NCBI RefSeq assembly: GCF_002901445.1
Contig: NZ_PPPD01000001.1
Location: forward strand, 1,649,501 to 1,713,500
Origin: Deinococcus koreensis
GTDB lineage: Bacteria; Deinococcota; Deinococci; Deinococcales; Deinococcaceae
Length of the DNA: 64,000 bases
Direction: 5' to 3'
How positions within the stretch are numbered: position 1 is the first letter of the stretch; every line of letters begins with the position of its first letter. Position numbers and translations under genes: made by a program. The notes under the pieces are model-generated. The model was not told the origin of the DNA. It searched no databases and saw nothing but the letters and a program-made list of their open reading frames with translations. Below are positions 36,628 through 47,458 of the stretch, in pieces.

Positions 36628-36834
36628 ATGCCCGCCGAAGCCCACCGCCAGCGCGAGAAACCCTGTGCCCGCTGCGGCCAGCCCTCTCCGGTCATGTACC
36701 GGATCGTCCGCCGCGAGGCCGAGGGCTGGGTCTTCCTGTGCCCACCCTGCCGCCGCGTGGAAGCCGAGGACAACCCCGAGTACCGCTACGGCGGCACCTG
36801 GAAGGCGGCCAAGGGACGTGGCGGCTCGGCGTAG
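36628..36834 (+). CDS. Small zinc-ribbon protein
   Basis: A 68-aa basic protein with two CxxC knuckles: KPCARCGQPSP near residue 12 and FLCPPCRRVE near residue 39, the spacing of a zinc ribbon. TACACT (36616-36621) ends exactly 6 nt before the ATG, so it is very likely expressed as a leaderless mRNA despite its size. It lies 55 bp after the acyl-CoA synthetase stop. Function unknown; nucleic-acid or protein binding is possible. Confidence 0.75.
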   Translation: MPAEAHRQREKPCARCGQPSPVMYRIVRREAEGWVFLCPPCRRVEAEDNPEYRYGGTWKAAKGRGGSA

Positions 36835-36859
36835 CGGGTGAAGAAGTGAGGGTGAAAAC

Positions 36860-36923
36860 AAAAAACCCGCCCTTTCGCGGACGGTGATAGGAAGACTATA
36901 GCGTGGTATGCACGGGAGGTCAA
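36860..36923 (-). promoter_or_regulatory. Promoter-terminator cassette 1
   Basis: On the minus strand TTGACC (36923-36918), a 17-bp spacer and TATAGT (36900-36895) make a near-consensus promoter. Only about 10 nt later a hairpin CGTCC/GGGCG (within 36866-36884) and six T terminate it. The predicted RNA is about 25-30 nt. Terminator read-through would meet the convergent zinc-ribbon gene. Confidence 0.55.
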
Positions 36924-37017
36924 GGACACCGCACTGGATCAGAAAAATCGCCTCTGGGACAGCCTCCGCAGATCGGACACGCGCGAGCAGGTGCATAGGG
37001 CTCAAGCTGACCAAAAT

Positions 37018-37078
37018 AAAAAACCCGCCTCTTCGGCGGTGATAAGGAAAAGATAGCGCGGTATGCAGCGGGCGTCAA
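37018..37078 (-). promoter_or_regulatory. Promoter-terminator cassette 2
   Basis: Same design as cassette 1, about 155 bp away: TTGACG (37078-37073), 17-bp spacer, TATCTT (37055-37050), then the CCGCC/GGCGG hairpin (37025-37039) and TTTTTT. The spacer CCGCTGCATACCGCGC is almost the same as in cassette 1, so the two are a tandem duplication. Confidence 0.6.
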
Positions 37079-37168
37079 GCGCATCCCCTGAGGCCCGATT
37101 CTGACGTGTGGGACAGGGCTTTCTCTCATATTCGCCGCCGACCCGATGTATAGCAGGGAGCGCCTTGT

Positions 37169-37510
37169 TCAGCGGGGCGGCCGGCTGGCACCGCGGATGA
37201 CCTCCATCCAGTTCACGGCGATGTACAGGGGGAGGAAAGCCAGCAGGGTCGAAACGGTCGTGAGCGCCGCCGATCCCAGGAACAGGGCGAGCCCACCCCC
37301 CCCAGGCACGAGGAACCTGGAGATGAGGGTATTGAAGAACAGCAGGGGCAGGAACGACGTCACGATCACCGATCCCAGCACACCCCAGGCCGCCCGCATC
37401 CCCAGGTCGCCGCGCCCGACCCAGACCCCGTAGGCGAGGATCAGCCCCGCCGCCAGAAGGCCGAAATCGGAGCCCAGATTCCCCAGGTTGAAATTCGTGT
37501 TCGTGTTCAT
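37169..37510 (-). CDS. Small membrane protein, family unknown
   Basis: A 113-aa protein with three hydrophobic spans: DFGLLAAGLILAYGVWV, AAWGVLGSVIVTSFLPLLFF, and the final ALFLGSAALTTVSTLLAFLPLYIAV. The N-terminus is Asn/Thr-rich (MNTNTNFNLGNLG). TACCGT (37521-37516, minus) ends 5 nt before the ATG, consistent with a leaderless start. It is isolated between fumC and the promoter-terminator cassettes. No functional assignment is possible. Confidence 0.65.
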   Translation of the reverse strand: MNTNTNFNLGNLGSDFGLLAAGLILAYGVWVGRGDLGMRAAWGVLGSVIVTSFLPLLFFNTLISRFLVPGGGGLALFLGSAALTTVSTLLAFLPLYIAVNWMEVIRGASRPPR

Positions 37511-37595
37511 GCCTGACGGTACCGGAAAGACGCGGCTTTCCCGAGCAGAAGTGAGGCGGCGTCATCCAGACCGCCGCCCCTCTCCCCTCCCCTGC

Positions 37596-38984
<1,389 letters not shown>

Positions 38985-38997
38985 GGGCCTGATTTTA

Positions 38998-39556
38998 GGG
39001 GGCGAGGGCGGTCACGGCGCAGGGAACATGGCGCAGGCCCCTGCAAACCCCAGGCACCGGGTGCTCACCAGCCTGGCCTGAGAATTTTCTGAGCCGCAGG
39101 CGGCTATGAGAGGAGCGTGGGAAGCCTGAGGATCGACGGAGAGGGCGGCCCAGCAGGCGGGCAGAGGCTGCCAGGGAAGTCACTTCGGGCAGGTGCCCCT
39201 CTCATCTCCAGCGCGCACCGACGACCATCTACGTGTCACATTCATGTGTCAGATGAGGACAGGCGGGTGCGGGCAGCTCTCTGGTGGTCAGGCTCCGGCG
39301 TCCTGGGTCATCTGGGATGAGTTTTCCATGAGTTTTTTGCCGTCACCCTGTCAGGGCTGAGTCATGCTTCATCCGGAGAACGCTGTGGCGAAGCTCAAAA
39401 GAGTCGAATTTGGTGCACAATACTCATTTGAACTGTCTCAATCTCCCCTTCATCTTCGATTGGAGCCAGCCCCGCAATTGCCAGATTGAACATCCGGTTA
39501 CGTTGAGGCGCCTCGTCCCGAAGCTCCCCCCCCACGGTGTCGCGGCAGGAGACGTC
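38998..39556. other. Intergenic region between fumC and the DUF4397 lipoprotein
   Basis: The fumC -10 lies just to the left. Otherwise I see no gene here. A short palindrome CACATTCATGTG (39237-39248), flanked by CATCT and AGATG, could be a protein-binding site. A GGAG ribosome site near 39548 serves the next gene. Confidence 0.4.
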
Positions 39557-40741
39557 ATGAAGATCACCCGATTGACCGCAGTCGTCTGCACTCTCTCGCT
39601 GGCGTTGATGGCGTGTGGCACCAGCACCCCCCAGGCGGGCACCCAGCCTGCCCCGGCCCAGGCCGCGACGGCCGCCCAGATGAGCGACGCCCAGGCGCAG
39701 ACCATGCTGGGCGCCGAGTCGCTGCGGCCCTCCAGCGGAGCCGTGACCAACGTCACCTACGCCTTCAAGGGCACGGTCACGCAGGGCCCCAGCACCGGCA
39801 CCGTGCTGGCCGGAGATCTGAAGCTCAAGGTGCGGGCGCTGCGAAGCGGCCTGAGCTTCCTGGAGGGCACCCTGGCGGGCACCGTGGGGGTGCGGGGGCT
39901 GCTGTTCAAGGACGGCAGCAGCATCCTGGTCTTCGACGTGGAGCCTCAGGGCATCATCGGACGTGGCAAGCCCGGCGAGGCCAGGATGCTGAGCGGGGTC
40001 TTCTTCGGGCCGGACATCGGTGGAGGCGACCGGGGCACCTGGACGGCCACGCTGCAGGCCGCCCCTCCCGCCGAGGCGCCGAAAAGCGGTGCCCGCGCGC
40101 TGCACGCTTCCAGCGATACCCCGGCGGTGGATCTGCTGATCGACGGCGCCAAGGTCTCTCCCGCCGGCGGTTTCGCCTTCCGCACCACCTTCCCGAACAA
40201 CGCGGCCGGCGGCGGTTACGCCCAGTTGCCCTCCGGCAAGCGCCAGGTCAAGGTCTGCGCCGCCGGCACCACCGTCTGCCCGGTCGCCGCCGCCCTGAAT
40301 CTGGCTGCGGGGACGCGCTACACGGTCGCCGTGATCGGCACCCTGAGCCCCGACGACGACCACGGCAAGACCCCGCGCCCGCTGACCCCGCTGGTGCTGC
40401 AGGACAGCGCGGCCAGCAAGCCCGACAAGGCGCAGGTCAGGCTGGTTCACGCCGCCGCCACCCCCGCCGCCAATCTGGTGGATGTGTATGTCACGGCGCC
40501 TGGGGCCGACATCGGGAAAATTTCTCCGGCCATCGCAGACTTCCAGTACAGCAAGGATTCGGGATACCTGCCCCTGCCCCCGGGCGACTACCAGGTGAGG
40601 ATCACGCTGCCGCACACCAAGACCGTGGTCATCGACTCCGGCAAGCTGTCGCTGATGGCGGGCAAGGTGTTCACCGCCTTCGCCGTCGATCCGCTGCCTG
40701 GCACCCAGGCCTTCGGCGCGGTGCTGCTGCAGGACAACTGA
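39557..40741 (+). CDS. DUF4397-domain lipoprotein
   Basis: A 394-aa exported lipoprotein; lipobox LALMACG at about residue 17, preceded by a CAGGAG ribosome site. After an Ala/Gln-rich linker and a beta-rich domain (about 55-170), two DUF4397 repeats follow: ARALHASSDTPAVDLLIDGA (about 178-285) and AQVRLVHAAATPAANLVDVY (about 293-390). DUF4397 proteins are surface or spore-coat-like beta-sandwich proteins of unknown role. It is monocistronic. Confidence 0.85.
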   Translation: MKITRLTAVVCTLSLALMACGTSTPQAGTQPAPAQAATAAQMSDAQAQTMLGAESLRPSSGAVTNVTYAFKGTVTQGPSTGTVLAGDLKLKVRALRSGLSFLEGTLAGTVGVRGLLFKDGSSILVFDVEPQGIIGRGKPGEARMLSGVFFGPDIGGGDRGTWTATLQAAPPAEAPKSGARALHASSDTPAVDLLIDGAKVSPAGGFAFRTTFPNNAAGGGYAQLPSGKRQVKVCAAGTTVCPVAAALNLAAGTRYTVAVIGTLSPDDDHGKTPRPLTPLVLQDSAASKPDKAQVRLVHAAATPAANLVDVYVTAPGADIGKISPAIADFQYSKDSGYLPLPPGDYQVRITLPHTKTVVIDSGKLSLMAGKVFTAFAVDPLPGTQAFGAVLLQDN

Positions 40742-40777
40742 GAGGGATTTCGGCCATATCCATTCTATCCGGGAAGG

Positions 40778-40879
40778 CGTCAGATGCTCCAACGCCTGGA
40801 CATCCGTCCTTGTTCCTTCCACCTGCGCCCCCGGTTCAGCCCGTTATTCAACGACGGGTTGAACCGGAATTCGTCTCAG
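40778..40879 (-). repeat. Small inverted-repeat element R7
   Basis: About 102 bp. The right end (reverse complement) CTGAGACGAATTCCGGTTC is the family terminus and the left end GTCAGATGCTCC is degenerate. It contains GGACATCCGTCCTTGTTCC and a 12-bp hairpin GGTTCAGCCCGT / ACGGGTTGAACC (40833-40844, 40854-40865) whose arm sequence matches R3. Confidence 0.7.
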
Positions 40880-40907
40880 TCGCCTCCCGGAGTTCTGGAG
40901 GCGACTG
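40877..40907 (+). terminator. Strong hairpin adjoining R7
   Basis: 11-bp stem CAGTCGCCTCC / GGAGGCGACTG with a 9-nt loop, starting in the last bases of R7. No T-run, so terminator activity is uncertain. Confidence 0.4.
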
Positions 40908-41021
40908 CAGCGCAGCCAGCCGTGCGGCTCCAGGCCACCCGCCAGCGAAGAACCGGCGATCGGGACATCGAGAAGCCGTGCGCGCCACATCCCGTGACAG
41001 GAGCAGGGATGGTCGCGCCCA

Positions 41022-41100
41022 GCTGATATCGAATTCGAACGATTCCAATCTCTGCCCTGGGAAGATCGGCAGAGATGTTCATCGTCCCACTCGGTATGGA
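41022..41100 (-). repeat. Possible degenerate inverted-repeat element R8
   Basis: CTGATATCGAATTCGAACG resembles the family terminus, and a 9-bp hairpin ATCTCTGCC / GGCAGAGAT (about 41047-41075) follows, the same layout as R3 and R7. The other end is unclear. Confidence 0.35.
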
Positions 41101-41155
41101 ACTCATCCTCGCTTGGCTCGGGTTCGTCCCCTACCCACCTTCGTCCCGGCTGAGT

Positions 41156-42388
41156 TCAACCCGCCAGCGCCTCGGCCGGCGGGTGCAGATCGGGCAGGCG
41201 ACGTTCGGAGAGCACCACCAGCAGCCAGGCCACCCCGCCCAGCGTCATGAGCAGCGCGGCCAGCCCGAACCACAGGGGCAGAGGCAACTGGTCGAGCACC
41301 GGCGAGAGCAGCAGCAGGCTCAGCGGCATGCCCAGGCTGGAGACCATGCCCAGCACGCTGAAGACCCGGCCCAGGTAGTCGGCGGGCACCATCTGCTGCA
41401 GCAGGGTATTCAGCGGCGTGTTCAGGACACCGAAGCCGAAGCCCAGCGCGGCGGCGCAGGCCAGCAGGGTGCCGGTGACCGGGTGCAGCCACATCACCGC
41501 AAACACCCCCGAGGTGAGCCCCAGTCCGGCGGCAGTGGCCCGGCGCGGCGCCAGTCGCTGGCCCAGCACGGCGATCAGCGCCCCCGACAGCAGCATCCCG
41601 GCACTTTCCAGCGCCAGGAAGGTGCCGTAGCCCTGCGCGCCGGCGCCCAGCGACTCCATCAGCTTGGGCGTCACGACCATCAGCGGGGCCAGGGTGGCGT
41701 TCAGCACCAGCCCGATCAGCGGCGTGAACATCAGCGTGCGCGAGCGGCGCATGAGGCGCAGGCCGTCCAGCAGGTCGCCGAACAGGGACGGGCGCGGGCC
41801 GCTGGGCACCGCCCGGGCAGGCAGCCGCACCAGCAGCAGCAGGGCCGCCATGATCAGAAAGCTGAGGCCGTCGAGCACGATGGCGGCGGCGGGCGAGAAG
41901 CTCGCCACGATCCAGCCGCCGGCCAGGGTGCCTGCCAGCCACGCGCCCTGACCGGCGCCGCCCAGCAGGCCGTTGGCGCGGGCCAGCTCCTGGGGCGGCA
42001 CCAGCGCCGGCACCGCCGCGCCGCCCGCCGGCTGGGCGAAGATGTTCGCCAGACCGGTCAGCAGGGCCGCGCCGTTGACCAGCCACAGCGGCACCTCGCC
42101 CCAGGCCAGCGCCAGCCCGCCCACCAGCAGCTGCAGCGCGCCGCGCGCCACGTCCGCCCCGATCAGTGGCAGCTTCAGGTTCACGCGGTCGACCCAGGCG
42201 CCGGCCAGCGGCATCAGCAGGTGGGGGGCCAGCGAGCAGGCCAGGGTCAGCGCCATCTTCCCCGCCGAGCCCGTCTGGTGCAGCACCAGGAAGCTCAGGG
42301 CGATGCCCGCCAGCGCGCTGCCGAACTGCGACTGGGCGCTGCCGATCAGCCAGATCACGAAGGAGCGGTTCCACAGGTGGGGGGGCAT
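41156..42388 (-). CDS. Major facilitator superfamily transporter
   Basis: A 410-aa exporter-type MFS protein with about 12 predicted spans, starting LWNRSFVIWLIGSAQSQFG. The cytoplasmic loop LPARAVPSGPRPSLFGDLLDGLRLMRRSR after span 6 and the VPADYLGRVFSVLGMVSSLGMPL motif are typical of the MFS_3/macrolide-efflux-like group. The start at 42388 is set by the divergent regulator and by CACACT 6 nt upstream; the frame continues far upstream without membrane character. Drug or metabolite efflux is inferred. Confidence 0.9.
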   Translation of the reverse strand: MPPHLWNRSFVIWLIGSAQSQFGSALAGIALSFLVLHQTGSAGKMALTLACSLAPHLLMPLAGAWVDRVNLKLPLIGADVARGALQLLVGGLALAWGEVPLWLVNGAALLTGLANIFAQPAGGAAVPALVPPQELARANGLLGGAGQGAWLAGTLAGGWIVASFSPAAAIVLDGLSFLIMAALLLLVRLPARAVPSGPRPSLFGDLLDGLRLMRRSRTLMFTPLIGLVLNATLAPLMVVTPKLMESLGAGAQGYGTFLALESAGMLLSGALIAVLGQRLAPRRATAAGLGLTSGVFAVMWLHPVTGTLLACAAALGFGFGVLNTPLNTLLQQMVPADYLGRVFSVLGMVSSLGMPLSLLLLSPVLDQLPLPLWFGLAALLMTLGGVAWLLVVLSERRLPDLHPPAEALAG

Positions 42389-42402
42389 ACGCCGAGTGTG
42401 GG

Positions 42403-42416
42403 TCAGGTCTACCTGA
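42403..42416. promoter_or_regulatory. Palindromic operator between MFS gene and HTH regulator
   Basis: TCAGGT-CT-ACCTGA, a perfect 6-2-6 inverted repeat, 15 bp upstream of the MFS start codon and 44 bp upstream of the regulator start. It is the obvious binding site for the divergent HTH protein. Confidence 0.55.
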
Positions 42417-42460
42417 AGAGAAACGCCTGAATTGAGGTAGAGCGGTTCTATGCTGCCGGT

Positions 42461-43105
42461 ATGGAAGCGGCCGGTGTAGAACCTCCCGCCCGGGTCGCCG
42501 ATGCCCGGCAGGCCGCGCTGCTGCTGGACGTGGGCCTGCGCCCCCTGCTGGGGCTGCTGATGAAGGCGCCGCGCAGCGTGAGCGAGCTGGCGGCCGAACT
42601 GGGGGTGAACCCGAACCGGGCGCAGTATCTGGTGGGCCGACTCCACACGGCCGGGGTGGCCCGCGTCGGCAGCGTGCAGCCGCGCGCCGGCCGCGCTGTG
42701 CGGCGCTACGCCGTCCACGGGCGCTGGTTCATCCCCTTCGAGGTCACCGGGGCGGAGACCCTGGAAGCCTTCCTGGCCGCGCAACTGGTGCCACGTATCG
42801 AACAGATGGTGAACCTGACCGTGCAGGTCATGCGCGGGCACAGCGACGGCTGGGGGTACTGGCTGCAGGCGAGTGAGGCCGGCGGCAGCCTGCGCGCCGG
42901 GAATGCCGACGATACGGCTGCCGATCTCTTCGACGGTTCCACACCTCTGCTGGCGAACATCAACACCCTGACCCTCGCGCCGGCCCAGGCGCAGCAGTTC
43001 AAGGCCCGACTGCTGGAACTGTTTCAGGAATTCGAGGCCAAAGAGACGCCCGGCGCCGACCCCTACAGCCTGGCGATCCTGCTGGTACGCGGCGAGGTGC
43101 GCTGA
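42461..43105 (+). CDS. ArsR-like winged-helix transcriptional regulator
   Basis: A 214-aa protein. The helix-turn-helix is at residues about 22-75: [40 protein letters not shown], then a wing. The C-terminal about 130 residues are an unrecognised ligand-binding or dimer domain. TATGCT (42449-42454) ends 6 nt before the ATG, a leaderless start. It is divergent from the MFS transporter across 72 bp with a palindrome between, the usual arrangement of an efflux pump and its repressor. Confidence 0.8.
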   Translation: MEAAGVEPPARVADARQAALLLDVGLRPLLGLLMKAPRSVSELAAELGVNPNRAQYLVGRLHTAGVARVGSVQPRAGRAVRRYAVHGRWFIPFEVTGAETLEAFLAAQLVPRIEQMVNLTVQVMRGHSDGWGYWLQASEAGGSLRAGNADDTAADLFDGSTPLLANINTLTLAPAQAQQFKARLLELFQEFEAKETPGADPYSLAILLVRGEVR

Positions 43106-43179
43106 GAGATCGAGCGCTGAGGCCCCATACCGTGCCCTCCATGCAGTGCGCCGCCTTCCCCTTTGGCAGAATGCCCGGC

Positions 43180-44181
<1,002 letters not shown>

Positions 44182-44336
44182 CCTGGGCAGTGGTTCCGTC
44201 CGCTGACCCGGCCGGGTAGAGTGTAATACATCTTACGATCTTCTTTCTTCTCACCTGGCTGGCAACCATCCACATCGTCCCTTAGCTTACCTTCGGGTCA
44301 GTTGGGTCTGGCCGGACGGCCGGGCGGGAGGGTGGC

Positions 44337-45971
44337 ATGAGTGGAGAGCGCGTCGGGCGGCGAACCGTACTGAAAGCGGGGGTACTCGCCACCGTGCCGG
44401 CCGTGCTGGCGCGCGCCGAGAGCGCCCCCCCGGCGCCTGCGAAGGCGGCTGCCCCGGCCTTCTCCCGCCCGCCGCTGGGCGTGATCGTGCTCTCGCGGCT
44501 GGGCTTCGGGAGCACCCCGGACGACCTGCAGGCCTTCCGGAAGCTGGGCGCCGACGACGCGGCCCGGCTGACCCGCTGGCTGGACGCCCAGCTCAGCCCC
44601 GGCGAACTGGACGACCGGGGCTGCGAGGAGCGGCTGGGGGGACTGGACAGCCTGAAGGAGTCCCTGCCCGACCTCTGGAAGACCTACTACCGGGGGGCGC
44701 CGGAGGGCGAGCGCAAGTACGAGGTGATCTGGCAGCCGACGGTCGAGACGCGGCTGGCGGTGCTGACCCGCATGGTCTACAGCCGCCGCCAGCTGCACGA
44801 GGTCGTGACCGGCTTCTGGCGCGACCACTTCAACGTGCATCCCGACAAGGACGAGCGCATCCCGGCGCTGCTGCCCCACTACGACGCCACGCTGCGGCGT
44901 CACGCGCTGGGCAGCTTCCGGACGCTGCTGGGGGCCGTGGCCCACCACCCGGTCATGCTGTACTACCTCGACAACGCCAGCTCCACGCGCGCCGGCCCCA
45001 ACGAGAACTACGCCCGCGAGCTGTTCGAGCTGCACACGCTGGGCGCCGAACATTACCGGGGGGTCGGCCGCCAGAGCGCCGTGCCGCGTGTCGGGGGCGT
45101 GCCGGGCGGCTATGTCGATGACGACGTGTACGAGGCCACGCGGGTGCTCACCGGCTGGCGCACGGCCGACGACCCCGACAGCACCTTCGGCGACGGCGGC
45201 GGCTTCGCCTTCGATCCCCAGGGCCACGACCGTTTCCAGAAGACCGTGCTGGGCCACTATTTCCCGCCCAACGGCGGCGAGCAGGAGGGCGAGGTGCTGC
45301 TCGACCTGCTGGCGGCCCACCCGGGCACGGCGCGGCATGTGGCCCTGAAGCTGGCCCGCCGGCTGATCACCGAGACCCCGCCTCCCGAACTGGTCGAGGG
45401 CGCGGCTCAGGTGTTCCTCAAAGCCCGCAAGGCGCCGGATCAGCTGGCCCAGGTGGTGCGCTTCCTGGCCGCCTCGGACGCCTTCCGCACGAGCTGGGGC
45501 GAGCGGCTGCGGCGGCCGCTGGACGCGCTGGCCGCCACCATGCGGGTGCTCGGGAGCGACCTGCAGGCCCGGCCCGGCGAGTTCTGGCCGCCCGGCTGGC
45601 TGGGCCAGGAGGTCTACGACTGGCGGCCTCCCAACGGGGCCCCGGATCGCCGCGCGGCGTGGAGCGGCTCGGGTCACCTGCTGCGGCGCTGGACGATGGC
45701 CCGAGCCCTGAGCGGCAACTGGTGGAAGGAGGTGCGCAGCGACGTGCCGGGCGCCACCCCGCCGCACCTGAAGACCCCGCTGGAACTGGCCGACCACTGG
45801 GCCGTGCGCGTGCTGGGCCAGCCGCTCCCTCCAGGCAGCCGTGCGGTCGTGGCCCGGCAGCTCGCCGCCGGAGGAGAGATCACGGCGCCCCTGAGCCCCG
45901 AACAGATCCGCGAGCGCCTGCCCGACGCCGTGGCCTTCGTGCTGATGACCCCTGAGGCCCTGGTCAGCTAG
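44337..45971 (+). CDS. DUF1800 family protein, exported by Tat
   Basis: A 544-aa protein with a Tat-like leader (GRRTVLKAGVLATVPAVLARA). DUF1800 landmarks: LSRLGFGSTPDDLQAF, TRMVYSRRQLHEVVTGFWRDHFNV, NENYARELFELHTLG, YEATRVLTGWRT, HPGTARHVALKLARRLI, and the C-terminal domain with VMLTPEAL-like VAFVLMTPEALVS. A GGGAGG site precedes the ATG. It is 84 bp upstream of a DUF1501 gene, its constant partner in many bacteria. The pair is secreted; the function is unsettled. Confidence 0.92.
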   Translation: MSGERVGRRTVLKAGVLATVPAVLARAESAPPAPAKAAAPAFSRPPLGVIVLSRLGFGSTPDDLQAFRKLGADDAARLTRWLDAQLSPGELDDRGCEERLGGLDSLKESLPDLWKTYYRGAPEGERKYEVIWQPTVETRLAVLTRMVYSRRQLHEVVTGFWRDHFNVHPDKDERIPALLPHYDATLRRHALGSFRTLLGAVAHHPVMLYYLDNASSTRAGPNENYARELFELHTLGAEHYRGVGRQSAVPRVGGVPGGYVDDDVYEATRVLTGWRTADDPDSTFGDGGGFAFDPQGHDRFQKTVLGHYFPPNGGEQEGEVLLDLLAAHPGTARHVALKLARRLITETPPPELVEGAAQVFLKARKAPDQLAQVVRFLAASDAFRTSWGERLRRPLDALAATMRVLGSDLQARPGEFWPPGWLGQEVYDWRPPNGAPDRRAAWSGSGHLLRRWTMARALSGNWWKEVRSDVPGATPPHLKTPLELADHWAVRVLGQPLPPGSRAVVARQLAAGGEITAPLSPEQIRERLPDAVAFVLMTPEALVS

Positions 45972-46055
45972 CGGTTCACGCTCGGGCCGCGGTGACCGCC
46001 CGCGACCCGACGACAGCTCAAGACGACACCGTGCCGGACGAGGAGGATCGCCCCT

Positions 46056-47321
46056 ATGCAGACCAACCGACGTGGATTCCTGATGGGCTGTTCGGCCGCC
46101 ATCGCGGCGCTCAGCGGGGCGCGGCTGGGCACGCTGGCCCTGGCCGCGCCCGACGCCGGCAACGGACACGCGCTGGTGGTGCTGTTCCTGCGCGGCGGCT
46201 GGGACGCCCTGAACGTGCTGCCCCCCCTGGACGGCCCCGACCGGGGCATCTACGAGGCTGCGCGGCCCGGCCTGAAACTGCCGCGCAGCGGCGAGCGGGC
46301 GGCCCTGCCCCTGGGCGACCAGTTCGGGCTGCACCCGGCGATGGCCCCGCTGCGCGAGCTGTATCAGGCCGGAGCGCTGGGGCTGGTCACCGCCACCGGC
46401 CTGACCGGCGAGACCCGCAGCCACTTCGACGCCATGGACTTCATCGAGCGCGGCTCCTCCGGCGAGGTCGGCCTGGGGCCCCTGGGCGACGGCTGGCTGG
46501 CCCGCCACCTCGCCAGCGCGCCGGGAGCGGCGGGCGGGGTGGACGTGCTCTCGCCGGCGCTGAGCGTGGGCGGCAGCCCCGCCGCCTCGCTGCGCGGTCA
46601 GGACGCGCTGGCCCTGCAGGACGCCGGAGACTTCCGACTCGACGATTCTCCCGAGGGCCGGCGCTGGCTGGAGGAGGCGCTCTCGGGCCTGTACCGGGGC
46701 GAGAGCTGGCTTCACCGCGCGGGCCAGCACACCCTGCGCGACCTGCGGATGATCGCCGGAGCGCAGCTCGCCGCGCCCAAGGGGTATCCCGACAGCGAAC
46801 TCGGCCACAGCCTGGGCACGGTGGCCCAGATCCTGCGGGCCGGGCTGGGCGTGCGGGTCGCCACGGTGGACTTCGGCGGCTGGGACACCCACGAATACCA
46901 GGGGGACGGCGGGCAGGGCCACCTCGCGGAACTGCTGGGCGAACTGAGCACGGCCCTGCACGCCTTCTGGGCCGACGTCTCGGGCGCCGGCCTGGGCGGC
47001 AGGGTCACGGTGATCGTGCAGAGCGAGTTCGGGCGCCGGCTCACCCAGAACGCCTCGGGCGGCACCGACCACGGCCACGGCGGCCTGAGCCTGCTGCTGG
47101 GGGCCGGGGTGAAGGGCGGCCGGATCCACGGACGCTGGCCCGGGCTCGCTCCGGGCGCGCTCTACGACGGCGCCGATCTCGCCGTGACCACCGACTACCG
47201 GCAGGTGCTGGGCGAGGTGCTGGGCGGCCCCGCAGGCAATCCCCACCTGGACAAGGTGTTTCCGGGCTTCAAGGCCGGCCCGGCGCTGGGTGTGGTGAAC
47301 GGGCCGGCGGCCGGGGGCTGA
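46056..47321 (+). CDS. DUF1501 family protein, exported by Tat
   Basis: A 421-aa protein with a Tat signal ([20 protein letters not shown]). The family pattern is clear: [83 protein letters not shown]. This is a sulfatase/alkaline-phosphatase-like fold with likely metal-binding His/Asp residues. GAGGAGG lies 12 nt before the start. It pairs with the DUF1800 gene upstream. Confidence 0.92.
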   Translation: MQTNRRGFLMGCSAAIAALSGARLGTLALAAPDAGNGHALVVLFLRGGWDALNVLPPLDGPDRGIYEAARPGLKLPRSGERAALPLGDQFGLHPAMAPLRELYQAGALGLVTATGLTGETRSHFDAMDFIERGSSGEVGLGPLGDGWLARHLASAPGAAGGVDVLSPALSVGGSPAASLRGQDALALQDAGDFRLDDSPEGRRWLEEALSGLYRGESWLHRAGQHTLRDLRMIAGAQLAAPKGYPDSELGHSLGTVAQILRAGLGVRVATVDFGGWDTHEYQGDGGQGHLAELLGELSTALHAFWADVSGAGLGGRVTVIVQSEFGRRLTQNASGGTDHGHGGLSLLLGAGVKGGRIHGRWPGLAPGALYDGADLAVTTDYRQVLGEVLGGPAGNPHLDKVFPGFKAGPALGVVNGPAAGG

Positions 47322-47458
47322 ACGTACCTGCCGTCCCGGATCCGCGAAGGACGGGGCCGGGTGCTGTCCGGGCGGGCCCACACCTCGGGCGCCCTGGGTG
47401 AAGGGCGGCCCGGCCACGCTTCACTGTTGCCGCCTGCCTGCGTGGGATACTCCGAACC

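Noticed and set aside
37081..37168. Minus-strand cassette 2 as the promoter of a downstream protein gene
   Set aside because: The terminator hairpin follows within about 10 nt of the expected start site, and only the convergent zinc-ribbon gene lies beyond.
40742..41155. An additional small gene between the DUF4397 lipoprotein and the MFS gene
   Set aside because: The short frames cross repeat ends and hairpins and show no conserved-looking protein sequence.
44298..47417. A 1039-codon minus-strand open frame opposite the DUF1800/DUF1501 pair
   Set aside because: It is the antisense shadow of two clear conserved genes; the composition (Ala/Gly/Arg/His/Gln) and lack of motifs are typical of such frames in GC-rich DNA.
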